NCBI GenBank assembly: GCA_963699015.1
Contig: CAVOSX010000005.1
Span: 124,001-188,000, forward strand
Reading direction: 5' to 3'
DNA: 64,000 nucleotides
DNA from: PALSA-505 sp963699015
GTDB taxonomy: Bacteria; Actinomycetota; Actinomycetes; Streptosporangiales; Streptosporangiaceae
The notes beneath the pieces were generated by a model that did not search any database, was not told the DNA's origin, and saw only the letters and a list, made by a program, of their open reading frames with translations. The position numbers were made by a program, and so were the translations under genes. This document shows, piece by piece, positions 17,422 to 25,933 of this stretch (position 1 is the first letter of the stretch; the number at the start of each line of letters is the position of its first letter).

Positions 17422-19101
17422 TCACTGCGGCTCGCTGGCCGGGGCGACGGCGCGCACCGCGTCGATCGTGTCCGCGTCCGCGGCATTCTTGTCCGGCCGG
17501 TACCTGATCACCCGGGCGAATCGCAGGGCTATGCCGCCGGGATACCTGGGGCTGGCCTGGATCCCGTCGAAGGCGATCTCCACCACCAGTTCCGGGCGCA
17601 CCCGCACCACGTAGCCGGATCCCCCCGCGGCGGCCTGGCCGCCCGGTGCGGGACCGGCCAGCTCGAGCAGCCGCCCGGTCTGCCAGGCCAGCATCTCGTC
17701 GGTCAGGCCCTTGAAGGTCTTGCCGAGCATCACGAAGCCGCCGGTCGCCGGGTCCCTGGCCCCGAGGTGCAGGTTGGACAGCCAGCCGCGGCGGCGCCCG
17801 TGACCCCATTCGGCCGCGAGCACCACGAGGTCGAGGGTGTGCCGTGGCTTGACCTTGATCCACTCACTGCCGCGGCGGCCCGCCGCGTAACGCGAGTCAA
17901 GGGACTTCAGCACGACTCCCTCGTGACCGTGGGCGATAGCGTCGGCGAAGAACGCCTCGGCGGCCGCGAGGTCGGCGGTGACCGTGCGCGGGATGAGCAG
18001 CCCGGCTGGCAGTATCCGGGCGAGCGCGGCGTGCCGTTCCCGCGCGGGAGCGTCGATCAGGTCCGCGCCGTCCAGGTGCAGCAGGTCGAAGAAGAACGGG
18101 GTGAGCGGCACGTCGCCGCGCACCGACTCCACCCCGGTCCGGGTGCCCGCGCGGCTGGCGGTGACCTGGAACGGCCGCGGCCGCCCGTCGGGATACAGCG
18201 CGACCGCCTCGCCGTCCAGCACGACCGCCGTGGCGGGCAGCGCAAGCACCGCCTCGGCGATCTCAGGAACCCGCGCGGTGATGTCGTCCAGCGTGCGGGT
18301 GAAGACGGCGACGCTGGAGCCGTCCTTGTGCGCCTGCACGCGGATCCCGTCGATCTTCCACTCGATGGCGGCCGGCGAGACCTTGTCCAGCGCCGCCGCG
18401 ATCGTGGGGGCGGCGGCGGCCAGCATCGGGCGCAGCGGCCGGCCGACGCGGAGCGTAAAGGTCCGCAGCGCGGACAGGGCATCAGCCGGCCCGCCCGCAG
18501 CCCCGCGCGGGTCGGCGGTGGCGCGCGGGTCGGCGGTGGCGAGCGGGTCGGCGGAACCGCACAGCGCGGCGCGGGCAACCGCGGGCAGTGACCCGCCGAG
18601 CATCAGCGCGCGCCTGACCTCCGCGGCCGCAACCCCGGCGGCTTGCGCCACCGCTTCTACCATCACCCCCTCCAGCGCACCCTGGCGCAGCTCCCCGGCG
18701 AGCAGCTGGACCAGGAACGAGCGTTCCTGCTCGGTTGTCCGCGCCCACAGCGCGGCGAGCAGGCGCCTTCGCTCCGCCTGCGCGCCTGGCCCGCTCACCC
18801 GGCCGATGGCGGCGAATGCGGCGTCCGCCTCGGTCACGGTCACGGTCGCCTTGATGGCAGCAGGGACGGCTTCGGCGGCTGGCCCCGCGGCGCCGTCCCG
18901 GGGGCCCAGCAGGTCCCGGAGCGCCGCGTAGCCGACCCCGATCTGCCGCTGGCGAAGCTCGCCGGACAAGAACGCCACGGCGAGCGGTACCTCATCGGCC
19001 GCCGCGTCCGGCAGCAGCGCGGCGATCAGGCCGATTTTCGCCCGGCGCCCGGGCACTTCGGCCACCTGCGCGGACACCCGCGCGATCTCGTTCAGCAGCA
19101 C
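17422..19101 (-). CDS. ligB: ATP-dependent DNA ligase (LigB type)
   Basis: The 559-residue protein has the three-domain plan of mycobacterial LigB. An N-terminal DNA-binding domain (residues about 1-205) precedes the nucleotidyltransferase with the adenylation motif EWKIDGIR (catalytic Lys). Motifs LDGEAV, FFFDLLHLDG and HEGVVLKSLDS follow, then the KVKPRHTLDLVV motif V and an OB-fold. It seals DNA nicks with ATP, as an accessory to the NAD-dependent LigA. The linker before the transferase carries a short tandem repeat (ADPxATADPRATADPRG). It converges on the cyclase gene with 9 bases between the stops. Confidence 0.93.
   Translation of the reverse strand: MLLNEIARVSAQVAEVPGRRAKIGLIAALLPDAAADEVPLAVAFLSGELRQRQIGVGYAALRDLLGPRDGAAGPAAEAVPAAIKATVTVTEADAAFAAIGRVSGPGAQAERRRLLAALWARTTEQERSFLVQLLAGELRQGALEGVMVEAVAQAAGVAAAEVRRALMLGGSLPAVARAALCGSADPLATADPRATADPRGAAGGPADALSALRTFTLRVGRPLRPMLAAAAPTIAAALDKVSPAAIEWKIDGIRVQAHKDGSSVAVFTRTLDDITARVPEIAEAVLALPATAVVLDGEAVALYPDGRPRPFQVTASRAGTRTGVESVRGDVPLTPFFFDLLHLDGADLIDAPARERHAALARILPAGLLIPRTVTADLAAAEAFFADAIAHGHEGVVLKSLDSRYAAGRRGSEWIKVKPRHTLDLVVLAAEWGHGRRRGWLSNLHLGARDPATGGFVMLGKTFKGLTDEMLAWQTGRLLELAGPAPGGQAAAGGSGYVVRVRPELVVEIAFDGIQASPRYPGGIALRFARVIRYRPDKNAADADTIDAVRAVAPASEPQ
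18504..18557. repeat. 18-bp tandem repeat inside ligB
   Basis: Two exact copies (18504-18521, 18522-18539) and one diverged copy (18540-18557) of CGCGCGGGTCGGCGGTGG lie in ligB. They encode the repeated ATADPR linker between the DNA-binding and catalytic domains. The unit is a multiple of three, so the repeat number can change without breaking the frame. Confidence 0.75.
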
Positions 19102-19256
19102 AGGGGCATTGTGCTACGGGCCGCCGCCATCCGCGCTCGCCGAGGAGCCGGATAGACGCAGCAGCCGCCGGGCATCAGGCGCCGCGGCCGGCGGTGGCAG
19201 CCGGCCTGGCCGGATCGCAGCCGGCATCGCCGGCCGGACCGGGCGCCGGAAACCAG

Positions 19257-19293
19257 CGGTGGTCTTGCCCGGGCCGCCCGGGCAAGACCACCG
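19257..19293 (-). terminator. Perfect 17-bp hairpin downstream of the DUF5324-like gene
   Basis: Positions 19257-19273 and 19277-19293 are exact reverse complements around a CCG loop. The hairpin lies 44 bases past the stop of the minus-strand gene and before the ligB start. It has no T-tract. The strength of the stem supports a terminator role. Confidence 0.6.
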
Positions 19294-19336
19294 TCGTGCC
19301 GCGTTCGATCTCAGCCTGGCCTGACGGGCGTCAGGT

Positions 19337-19879
19337 TCAGCCGCTGGCTCGGTTCGCGTTCCCCGCTACATCCCCGTCGGCCATGACCCGCTCCTCGGCG
19401 GTGGCGGTGTCCGGCTCGGACGCGGCCGGAATCGTTTCCTCATCCGCCATCAGCGCGTCAGCCGGGTTTGTCCTGCGCCCGCGCAGGATGACGGCGACGG
19501 CGCCGCCCGCCGCGGCGAGCACGACTACGGTCGCGATCACCCGGGGCCAGATCCGGCGCTCCGGCACGGGCGGAGACGGGTCGACCCGTTGCGCGGTGGC
19601 CGCCAGCATCTCGCTGACCTTCGGCGCGACGGTCCCCTCGACCGTCTGCCCGGCCTGGTCGATCCGCGGCGCCGCCCAGCCGCGGGCCTGATAGATGCCC
19701 GCCGCGACTCGCGGAGCGGCCCAATCGCGGGCGCACTGCGCGCGCTGCAGGGCGACCGCGCTCGCGTTCTTGACCAGCGGGGCAGCCTGCGCCGAAGCCT
19801 GCGCCGCGGCCGCGCGGGCGCGGTCCCAGCTGGCCATGGCCTGCGCCTGGGCCTCGTCCTTGCTCATTGTGAGGGACAC
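19337..19879 (-). CDS. DUF5324-like single-pass membrane protein next to ppiA
   Basis: The 180-residue product has an Ala/Gln/Arg-rich helical N-terminal half (about 115 residues). A single membrane helix (VIATVVVLAAAGGAVAVIL, about 120-138) and an acidic tail follow. Actinomycetes often have such a protein (DUF5324 in Streptomyces) divergent from the cyclophilin gene. Position and composition agree with that, but the match is from memory. Function is unknown. I chose GTG 19879, with GGGAGG five bases upstream. ATG 19867, four codons inside, has no ribosome site of its own. Confidence 0.6.
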   Translation of the reverse strand: MSLTMSKDEAQAQAMASWDRARAAAAQASAQAAPLVKNASAVALQRAQCARDWAAPRVAAGIYQARGWAAPRIDQAGQTVEGTVAPKVSEMLAATAQRVDPSPPVPERRIWPRVIATVVVLAAAGGAVAVILRGRRTNPADALMADEETIPAASEPDTATAEERVMADGDVAGNANRASG

Positions 19880-19987
19880 AACAACCTCCCGAATGTGATC
19901 CCGACACTCACACTTCCCCCCATCCGCGGCCTCAACCATTCGGACGCGAATGCGACGTCCCTACCAAACCATGCAAGGATGCCAGGC

Positions 19988-20512
19988 ATGGCTCAAAACC
20001 TGACTGCGACACTGCGTACGAATATGGGTTCCGTGGTCGTCCGGCTCCTTCCCGATCACGCGCCGAAGACGGTAAGGAATTTTACCGATCTCGCCGAGGG
20101 CCGCCGCGAGTGGACCGACCCGGCCACGGGGGCGACCAGCAAGGACAGGCTCTACGACGGGACAATCTTTCACCGCGTAATCGCCGGATTCATGGTCCAG
20201 GGCGGTGACCCGCTGGGCACCGGCCGGGGCGGCCCGGGATATGAGTTCGGCGACGAGTTCCACCCCGATCTCGCCTTCGACCGACCATACCTGATGGCCA
20301 TGGCCAACGCCGGGCCGGGCACGAACGGCTCACAGTTTTTCATCACCACCGTCCCGACCCCGCACCTCAACGGCAGGCACACCATCTTCGGTGAGGTGAT
20401 CGAGGGCAGCGACGTGGTCGACGCGATCAGCCGGGTGCGGACCGGCCGGGACGACCGTCCGGCCGACGACGTGGTCCTGGAGTCGGTCCAGATCACGCAG
20501 GCGCCCGACTAG
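19988..20512 (+). CDS. ppiA: Peptidyl-prolyl cis-trans isomerase, cyclophilin type
   Basis: The 174-residue cytoplasmic cyclophilin catalyses proline isomerisation during protein folding. The active-site segments FHRVIAGFMVQGGDP (catalytic Arg, Phe, Met, Gln), AMANAGPGTNGSQFFIT and HTIFGEVIEG are intact. It is as long as M. tuberculosis PpiA and in the same place, upstream of a rhomboid gene and crgA. The start is ATG 19988, where the cyclophilin N terminus (MAQNLTATLRTNMG) begins. The frame is open upstream, but that part is antisense to the divergent gene. The rhomboid gene starts 13 bases after the stop. Confidence 0.95.
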   Translation: MAQNLTATLRTNMGSVVVRLLPDHAPKTVRNFTDLAEGRREWTDPATGATSKDRLYDGTIFHRVIAGFMVQGGDPLGTGRGGPGYEFGDEFHPDLAFDRPYLMAMANAGPGTNGSQFFITTVPTPHLNGRHTIFGEVIEGSDVVDAISRVRTGRDDRPADDVVLESVQITQAPD

Positions 20513-20525
20513 GCTAGACAGCGCC

Positions 20526-21452
20526 ATGAGTACTCCCGGCCCGGGGCCCGCTGGTACCGGCGGCGGGCCGGCAGACACGCCCGTCCCGCCCACCTGCTTC
20601 AGGCACCCGGGGCGGGAGACGTACGTCTCCTGCGTGCGCTGCGGACGGCCCGCATGCCCGGACTGCCTCCGCTCGGCCGCGGTGGGACAGCAGTGCGTCG
20701 AGTGCGTGCGAGCCGGCCACCAGGGCAGCAGGCCGGTCAGCGGGATGTTCGGCGGGCGGGGCGGCTCTCGGGTCGCCGTGGTGACCTGGACGCTCGTTGT
20801 CCTCAACGTCCTGCTCTACCTGGTCGAATGGATCCGCCCCGGGCTGGCCAACGACATGGAGATGCTCGGCCTCGGCCGGTTCAGCGAGAACGGCCCGCTC
20901 GTGGGGGTGGCCACCGGGCAGTGGTACCGGCTGATTACCTCGGCGTTCCTGCCCCCGCCAGGCGTGAGTAACCTCGGCCCGCTCGACATCATCTTCAACA
21001 TGTGGGCGCTCATCGTGGTGGGACCCTCGCTTGAGCGGACCCTGGGCCCGGCCCGCTATCTCACCGTGTACCTGGTCAGCGCGGTAGGCGGGTCGGTCGT
21101 CTACTACTACCTGGCGCCGATCTCCCAGCCGGCCCTCGGGGCGTCCGGCGCCATCTTCGGCCTGCTCGGCGCCTGGTTCGTGGTGGCCAGGCGGCTGCGG
21201 ATCGACAGCAGGTGGCTGGTCGCCATCGTGGTGCTCAACCTCGGGTTCGACCTGCTGCTGCGGTCCCAGATCGCCTGGCAGGCGCATGTCGGCGGGCTGC
21301 TGGCCGGTGGCCTGCTCGCCGCCGCCTTCGTCTATGCGCCGCGCAGGCGGCGGGTCCTGCTGCAGGCCGGAGCGGCCGTCGTGCTGCTCGGGGTGCTGGC
21401 CGTGGCGGTCGCCATCCGCAGCCACGATATCCGCCAGCAACTGGGGTTGTAA
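20526..21452 (+). CDS. Rhomboid-family intramembrane serine protease with N-terminal zinc finger
   Basis: The 308-residue protein starts with a B-box-like zinc finger at residues about 25-65 (CFRHPGRETYVSCVRCGRPACPDC, then CVEC). Six or seven membrane helices follow. The rhomboid catalytic Ser lies in GASGAIFGLLG and the catalytic His in WQAHVGGLLAG. The HxxxN-type oxyanion region appears as DIIFNMWAL. It would cleave membrane protein segments. The zinc finger plus rhomboid fusion is common in actinomycetes next to ppiA. It forms a unit with ppiA and ends at a hairpin. Confidence 0.93.
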   Translation: MSTPGPGPAGTGGGPADTPVPPTCFRHPGRETYVSCVRCGRPACPDCLRSAAVGQQCVECVRAGHQGSRPVSGMFGGRGGSRVAVVTWTLVVLNVLLYLVEWIRPGLANDMEMLGLGRFSENGPLVGVATGQWYRLITSAFLPPPGVSNLGPLDIIFNMWALIVVGPSLERTLGPARYLTVYLVSAVGGSVVYYYLAPISQPALGASGAIFGLLGAWFVVARRLRIDSRWLVAIVVLNLGFDLLLRSQIAWQAHVGGLLAGGLLAAAFVYAPRRRRVLLQAGAAVVLLGVLAVAVAIRSHDIRQQLGL

Positions 21453-21467
21453 GGGCCGCGCGGGCCG

Positions 21468-21486
21468 CCGGCCGCTCCGCGGCCGG
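21468..21486 (+). terminator. Hairpin after the rhomboid gene
   Basis: A perfect 8-bp GC stem (21468-21475 with 21479-21486) with a TCC loop lies 15 bases past the rhomboid stop. It is likely to end the ppiA-rhomboid transcript. Confidence 0.55.
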
Positions 21487-21519
21487 TACGAATCACCGGA
21501 TCACGACGAGGGCCACCGG

Positions 21520-21540
21520 TTATCCACAAGTTGTGGATGA
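21520..21540. other. Inverted pair of DnaA boxes
   Basis: A perfect box, TTATCCACA, lies at 21520-21528. The opposite-strand box TGTGGATGA (one mismatch) lies at 21531-21539. Together they form a near-perfect inverted repeat in the short gap between the rhomboid and crgA genes. The spacing places two DnaA molecules head to head. Confidence 0.6.
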
Positions 21541-21594
21541 TGGTGTGGAGGAACTTACAGCGCTGTCATTCGCGGCGTCGGCCCGGTCAGCCGG

Positions 21595-21843
21595 CTATCG
21601 CCACTTCGTGGCCAGCCCGACACCGACAATGATGAAGCCGAACCCGAGGACCAGGTTCCAGTTGCCGAGGGCCCGCATTCCGATCAGGTTCCCGCCGGTG
21701 ATGTAGAACAGCGAGATCCAGGCCAGGCCGAGCAGCAGGCAGGTGAGCATGGCGGGGGCGAGCCAGGGCGGGCTGAACTTCGCCTTCGCCGTCCGGGGCG
21801 GAGGCGTGTAGACCGATTTCTTGCGGACACGGGACTTGGGCAC
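21595..21843 (-). CDS. crgA: Cell division protein CrgA
   Basis: The 82-residue protein opens MPKSRVRKKSVYTPPP, the typical CrgA start. Two membrane helices follow (about residues 30-50 and 62-80) with the usual NWNLVLGFGFIIVGVGLATKWR end. CrgA is a small septum-associated protein of actinomycetes that interacts with FtsZ, PBPs and other divisome proteins. Its place after ppiA and the rhomboid gene matches the origin-side order in other actinomycetes. Normally the pknB cluster follows closely. Here a 22-kb block separates them. Confidence 0.95.
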   Translation of the reverse strand: MPKSRVRKKSVYTPPPRTAKAKFSPPWLAPAMLTCLLLGLAWISLFYITGGNLIGMRALGNWNLVLGFGFIIVGVGLATKWR

Positions 21844-21932
21844 GGTCGTCTCCTGTGTGCCGCGCGCGCGGCGCTGGCTGGGCCTGTTCGCGACCAGCGT
21901 AGTCGCTCGCCAGGCCGGCTACGACCGCGAAG

Positions 21933-22931
21933 TCAGCCGGCCGCGCCGAACGTGTCGATGCTCGAGATCTTCCACCGGCCGCCCTGACTGACCGCGTTCA
22001 CCGCGAACATGGCGCCGGCGTCGGTCGTCTTGTGCGCGACGCCGGCGGTGTCACGCTGATCGGCGAAGATCAGCAGCCGGGCCTGGCTGCCGTCCAGGAG
22101 CTCGACCCCGCTGTTGGTGACGGTCGTGGTCACGATGAGCTTTTCCTGCGGCGCATCCTGCCTGACCAGCTTGAACAGGGTGTCGTACTGCTGCCGGGCC
22201 TTCCCCGTGAGCAGGGTCGCCGCGGCCTGGCTTGTCTTGGCGGTATCGGCGTAGTTGTAAGAGAAGATCTTGTTCACCGCGCTGGTGACCTGCTGGCTGA
22301 CCTCGCGGGTGGCCGCGGGGTCGGTCAGCGCGGTGTTCGACGCATCCACCCCGCTGGTCGCGCTGCTGGCCTCCAGCCCGAACCATGTGGCCAGGCCGCC
22401 GAGGATGACCGCGAGTGCACCCAGGCAGGTCGGCAGCAGCAGCGGATGGCGTGACGCATCCCGCGCGGCCTTCTGCTCAGCCGCTGGTGTCGGCTGCTGC
22501 CCGGTCGGCTCGTCTCCCGCCGGCTCGTCCGCAGCCGGCTCGCCCTTCACTGCGCTGCCGGTGGCAGGCTTATCCAGGACCAGGTCGTCCGCGGCCGGTT
22601 CGGGCCCGGTCGGCTCATCCCCGGCCGGATGGTCCCGGAGCAGGTCGTCCGCGGCCGGTTCGCGTTCGACCGGCTCATCAGTGGCTGGCTGGTCCTGGGG
22701 GAGGTCGTCTCCGGTGGGCTCCTGCCCCGTCAGGTCGTCGTGGGTCAGGTCGTCGTGGGTCAGGTCGTCGTGGGTCAGGTCACCAGCGGCCAGGCCGTTT
22801 TCCGGAGCTTCGGTGACAGGCAGGTCACCGCCCGCGGGCTCGCCCGCCAGTGTGCTGCGAGAGCGCGCCGGCCGGGGAATCCGGACGCGTGTGGCCGGCT
22901 GAACGGGACGGCGCCGGCGCGGCGGTGGCAT
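21933..22931 (-). CDS. Mce-associated membrane protein (Mam type) with repetitive acidic N-terminal region
   Basis: The 332-residue protein starts with a basic Pro/Arg patch. About 150 residues of acidic repeats built on GDEPT/AADDL and three copies of LTHDD follow, then one membrane helix near 175-195 (LLPTCLGALAVILGGLATWF). The extracytoplasmic domain of about 130 residues has the SVDAS...EVSQQVTSAVNKIFSYNY and WKISSIDTF segments of Mce-associated proteins. Such proteins stabilise or assist the Mce complex at the envelope. It is the last gene of the mce operon, 19 bases after the previous stop, with its own AAGGAG site. Confidence 0.75.
   Translation of the reverse strand: MPPPRRRRPVQPATRVRIPRPARSRSTLAGEPAGGDLPVTEAPENGLAAGDLTHDDLTHDDLTHDDLTGQEPTGDDLPQDQPATDEPVEREPAADDLLRDHPAGDEPTGPEPAADDLVLDKPATGSAVKGEPAADEPAGDEPTGQQPTPAAEQKAARDASRHPLLLPTCLGALAVILGGLATWFGLEASSATSGVDASNTALTDPAATREVSQQVTSAVNKIFSYNYADTAKTSQAAATLLTGKARQQYDTLFKLVRQDAPQEKLIVTTTVTNSGVELLDGSQARLLIFADQRDTAGVAHKTTDAGAMFAVNAVSQGGRWKISSIDTFGAAG
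22740..22790. repeat. 15-bp tandem repeat (LTHDD) in the distal Mce-associated gene
   Basis: Three near-identical 15-bp units (GTCAGGTCGTCGTGG on the plus strand) encode LTHDD three times in the disordered N-terminal region. The frame is preserved whatever the copy number. Confidence 0.75.
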
Positions 22932-22950
22932 GCTGAATCTCCTTTCCGGG

Positions 22951-23523
22951 CTACGGGGCCGTGCTCGGCCCGGTGCTCGGCCCGCTGCTCGGCGCGGCGA
23001 CGCCGGCCGGGACCTGGCCCAGGGAGCTCAGCTTCCAGACGGAGCCGGTTCTCTGCAGGGTGCCCTCCAGCCGGGACTGCTTGGTGGTGGCCGCGCCGGT
23101 CGGCGGCTTCACCGTGATCTGCAGCGCCACCATGATGTTGGCCGTGCCGTCCTCCTGGTTCAGCGAGGTGAGCGCGGCGTCCAGAACCGTCGCGGTGGTG
23201 ATCGTCTTGGCCTTGCGGATCTCCTGCTCGAACGTGGGCCGGCCGCGCATGATCTCGCTGTGCAAGGTCCCGGTCGAGGATGACTGCCAGAGGTTCAGGC
23301 CCTGATCGAGATTCCGGTAGTCGAGCGTGTTGAAGTTCTGGACCGCTTGCTCGCCCTCGCGCAGCACCTGGTCTCGGGCGCGGGCGCCGGCGGTCGAGCC
23401 CGAGTGCTCCGCGTGGTACCACGACCAGCCGAACCAGCCCGCGCTCGCGGCCGCGATGACCACGAGCGTGATCGCTACCGCGAGGAGCGGGGCCGGTCGC
23501 CGGAAAGCGCGCGTCATTACCAC
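22951..23523 (-). CDS. Mce-associated membrane protein
   Basis: The 190-residue protein has one N-terminal membrane helix (about residues 13-35, LLAVAITLVVIAAASAGWFGW). An outer domain follows that resembles the SnoaL/NTF2-like fold of Mce-associated proteins (VLREGEQAVQNFNTLDYRNLDQGLNLW, then TSLNQEDGTANIMVALQITVKPP and a WKLSSL end). It probably assists the Mce substrate-binding complex. The start is uncertain. GTG 23523 and ATG 23517 are both possible, and neither has an ideal ribosome site. It follows mceF by 19 bases. Confidence 0.75.
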   Translation of the reverse strand: MVMTRAFRRPAPLLAVAITLVVIAAASAGWFGWSWYHAEHSGSTAGARARDQVLREGEQAVQNFNTLDYRNLDQGLNLWQSSSTGTLHSEIMRGRPTFEQEIRKAKTITTATVLDAALTSLNQEDGTANIMVALQITVKPPTGAATTKQSRLEGTLQRTGSVWKLSSLGQVPAGVAAPSSGPSTGPSTAP

Positions 23524-23542
23524 CTGTCCCGATTTCCTGATC

Positions 23543-24775
23543 TCAGGGCGTCAGCCCGAGCAGCTGGCTGATGCCCGCCGCTTCAGACGGTAGCGCGGTG
23601 GTGCGAGTGCCTTGTCCGCTCAGCCCGCGCGCGGAACCCGCCTGGACCGCTGGCGGCACGCCTGCGCCCGACGGCGCATGCGCCGATCCGCGGACGTCCA
23701 CGCCGCTGCCGGCGGGCAGGGTGCAGCTCGCCTTCGTGTTCAGCGGCGGGGCCGGCGAGAGGTTCAGGCCGTTGCGATTCACGGTGCCGCCGTAGCCCGC
23801 GGTGCAGGGCAGCGGGTTGAAAAAGGTCAGCGCGATCCCGAAGTTGGCCCCGTGAGCGTTGATCACCGTGGAGCCCGCGGCGACCGCGGCCGGCAGCGCG
23901 GACAGCATTTCCTGCAGCGCCGGCTGCCGGGTGAGCGTCACGTCAGAGGTGGTGAGCAGGTTGGCGATCACCGAGCTGAGGCCGAAGTCGTTGTCCCGCA
24001 GCAGGCCGGTGACCTGCAGTGCCGCCTGCGGCGTGTTGATGATCAGCCGGCGCAGGTCGCCATCCGAGCTGGCCAGCTGGCCGGCCAGCAGCGCGGCGTT
24101 ACGGCCGAACGACTGGATCTCCGCCGTGTCGGCGGCCTGGGTGGCCAGCACGGCCTGGCTGTCGCCGATGAGCTTGTTGGTCTGCGGGAGATCCTCGGTG
24201 GCGGCACGGGTGAGCGTACTGCTGTTGTCCAGCAGCACCTGCAGGTTCGGTCCCTGGTCCTGGAACGCGTTGCCGAGCTCGGCCACCAGCGTGCGCAGCG
24301 ACTGCTGGGGCACCGACGTGACCAGGGTGTTGATGCTGGTGAGCAAGCTGGTGACCGGCAACGGAACCTGCGTGTCCTGCTCCGGGATCACCGAGTCGGC
24401 GGTCAGGTAGGGTCCCTGGTCCGTCTGCGGGCGAAGGTTGACGTACTCCTCGCCGACCGCGGACAAGTCCGCGACCGTGGCCTGCAGGCCGGACGACGGG
24501 ATCTTCGGCGCCGAGTTGCTGATGTTGAGGCCCACCGTGATGCCGCTCGACGTCAGGCCCATGGTCCCGACCCGCCCGACGGACACCCCGCGATACGTGA
24601 CGTCCGCGTTGGGGAACAGCCCGCCAGCGTTCGGCAGTTCCATCGTGACGGTGTAATACCCGGTCAGTCCGATGAACCGGCCCAGGTTGGCGTAGCGCAC
24701 CGCGGTGAACGCGAGGATGGCCACGGCGATCACCGCGAATACGACCAGCTTGACCTTGGTGCCGACAGTCAGCAT
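23543..24775 (-). CDS. mceF: MCE family protein, MceF position
   Basis: The 410-residue protein has an N-terminal membrane anchor (residues about 7-27) and the MCE domain at about 35-115 (PNAGGLFPNADVTYRGVSVGRVG). A long helical region of about 200 residues with Gln/Leu heptads and a Ser/Ala/Pro-rich tail follow. MCE proteins form a hexameric tube that carries hydrophobic substrates (lipids or sterols) through the envelope to the YrbE permeases. The start ATG overlaps the mceE stop as TGATG. It is sixth and last of the six MCE genes. Confidence 0.93.
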   Translation of the reverse strand: MLTVGTKVKLVVFAVIAVAILAFTAVRYANLGRFIGLTGYYTVTMELPNAGGLFPNADVTYRGVSVGRVGTMGLTSSGITVGLNISNSAPKIPSSGLQATVADLSAVGEEYVNLRPQTDQGPYLTADSVIPEQDTQVPLPVTSLLTSINTLVTSVPQQSLRTLVAELGNAFQDQGPNLQVLLDNSSTLTRAATEDLPQTNKLIGDSQAVLATQAADTAEIQSFGRNAALLAGQLASSDGDLRRLIINTPQAALQVTGLLRDNDFGLSSVIANLLTTSDVTLTRQPALQEMLSALPAAVAAGSTVINAHGANFGIALTFFNPLPCTAGYGGTVNRNGLNLSPAPPLNTKASCTLPAGSGVDVRGSAHAPSGAGVPPAVQAGSARGLSGQGTRTTALPSEAAGISQLLGLTP

Positions 24776-25926
24776 CAGCGTCCCCCTCCCGGCCTGCTGC
24801 CGGCTGACCCCGACGGCGAGGCGGCCGGCGAGGTCGTGGCGCCGACCGCGGGCAGCGGCAGCACGGCCTGGCCCTGCACCGCGGCGCCCTTCGAGGTGGC
24901 CGGCTTGACCGGCGGGATGATCGTGGTCCCGGGGGGCGCGGTGATCGACAGGTAGGTGTTGAGGTAGTCGCCCTTGATGTCCTTGAGCACCTGGTCGGTG
25001 AACGGGTAGGTGAGCAGCACCTGCAGTGACTGCGGCAGCGCCTGGCCGGCGTCGGCCAGGTTCCGCAGGATCGGCTCCAGCGCCCGCAGGCTGGCCGCCG
25101 TGTCGGCCTGGCTCTTGTTGATGGTGTCCACCGCGACGCCGGAGAGGGTGTGCAGCGAGTTCAGCAGGGTGACCAACTGGGCGCGCTGATCCCTGAGCAC
25201 CCGCAGTCCGGGGGTCAGGTTGTCAAGCACGCTGCCGATCTGCTGGTCACGGGCGCGCAACGTGGCCGACAGCTGGTTCAGCCCGTCCAGGGCCGCGGTG
25301 ATGTCGTGGCGATGCGCGTTCAGGTTCGTGGCCAGGTGGTTGAGCTGCGACAGCAGGGAGTGGATCTGCGGCGCGTTGCCGGCGAGAGCGGCATTGAGCT
25401 GGGTGGAGATCGTATGCAGCTGGGTCAGGCCGCCGCCGTTCAGCAGCAGCGACAGCGCGCCGAGCACCTCCTCGACCGTGGCGTTGCCGGTGGTCCGCGA
25501 CAGCGGGATCACCGCGCCGTCGGCCAGCGCCCCCTCCGCCATCCCGCCCGGCGGCGCGCTGAGCGAGACGAACCACTCGCCAAGCAGGCTCGACTGCTCG
25601 AGCTCGGCGTCCGCATTCGCCGGCAGGTGCACGTCGCCGTTGACGACCATGGTGACATCCGCGGTCCAGCTGTGCGGCGGCAGGTAGATGCGGGAAACCC
25701 GGCCGACCGCCACGTCGTTGACCCGCACCGCGGACTGCGGCACCAGGTCGACCACGTTGGCGAACTGCGCGGTCACCGTGTACGGGTGGCTACCGAGGCT
25801 GGCCCCGCCGGGCAGCGGCAGGCTGTAGATGCCGTTGAATCCGCCGCTGCCGCCGCTGCAGCCGGCCACCGCGACCGCCAGGGCCGCGGCCGCGGCCGCG
25901 GCCGCGATGGCCGCCCGTTTCCTCAT
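24775..25926 (-). CDS. mceE: MCE family lipoprotein, MceE position
   Basis: The 383-residue protein has a signal sequence with a lipobox, AVAGCSGG, so the mature protein would start at Cys23 or so and be lipid-anchored. This is the feature that marks MceE (LprK-type) among the six subunits. The MCE domain (ANVVDLVPQSAVRVNDVAVGRVSRI) lies at about 50-130, followed by the helical tube-forming region. A Pro/Ser/Gly-rich tail ends the protein. It starts 7 bases after the mceD stop. Confidence 0.94.
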   Translation of the reverse strand: MRKRAAIAAAAAAAALAVAVAGCSGGSGGFNGIYSLPLPGGASLGSHPYTVTAQFANVVDLVPQSAVRVNDVAVGRVSRIYLPPHSWTADVTMVVNGDVHLPANADAELEQSSLLGEWFVSLSAPPGGMAEGALADGAVIPLSRTTGNATVEEVLGALSLLLNGGGLTQLHTISTQLNAALAGNAPQIHSLLSQLNHLATNLNAHRHDITAALDGLNQLSATLRARDQQIGSVLDNLTPGLRVLRDQRAQLVTLLNSLHTLSGVAVDTINKSQADTAASLRALEPILRNLADAGQALPQSLQVLLTYPFTDQVLKDIKGDYLNTYLSITAPPGTTIIPPVKPATSKGAAVQGQAVLPLPAVGATTSPAASPSGSAGSRPGGGR

Positions 25927-25933
25927 CGCGCCG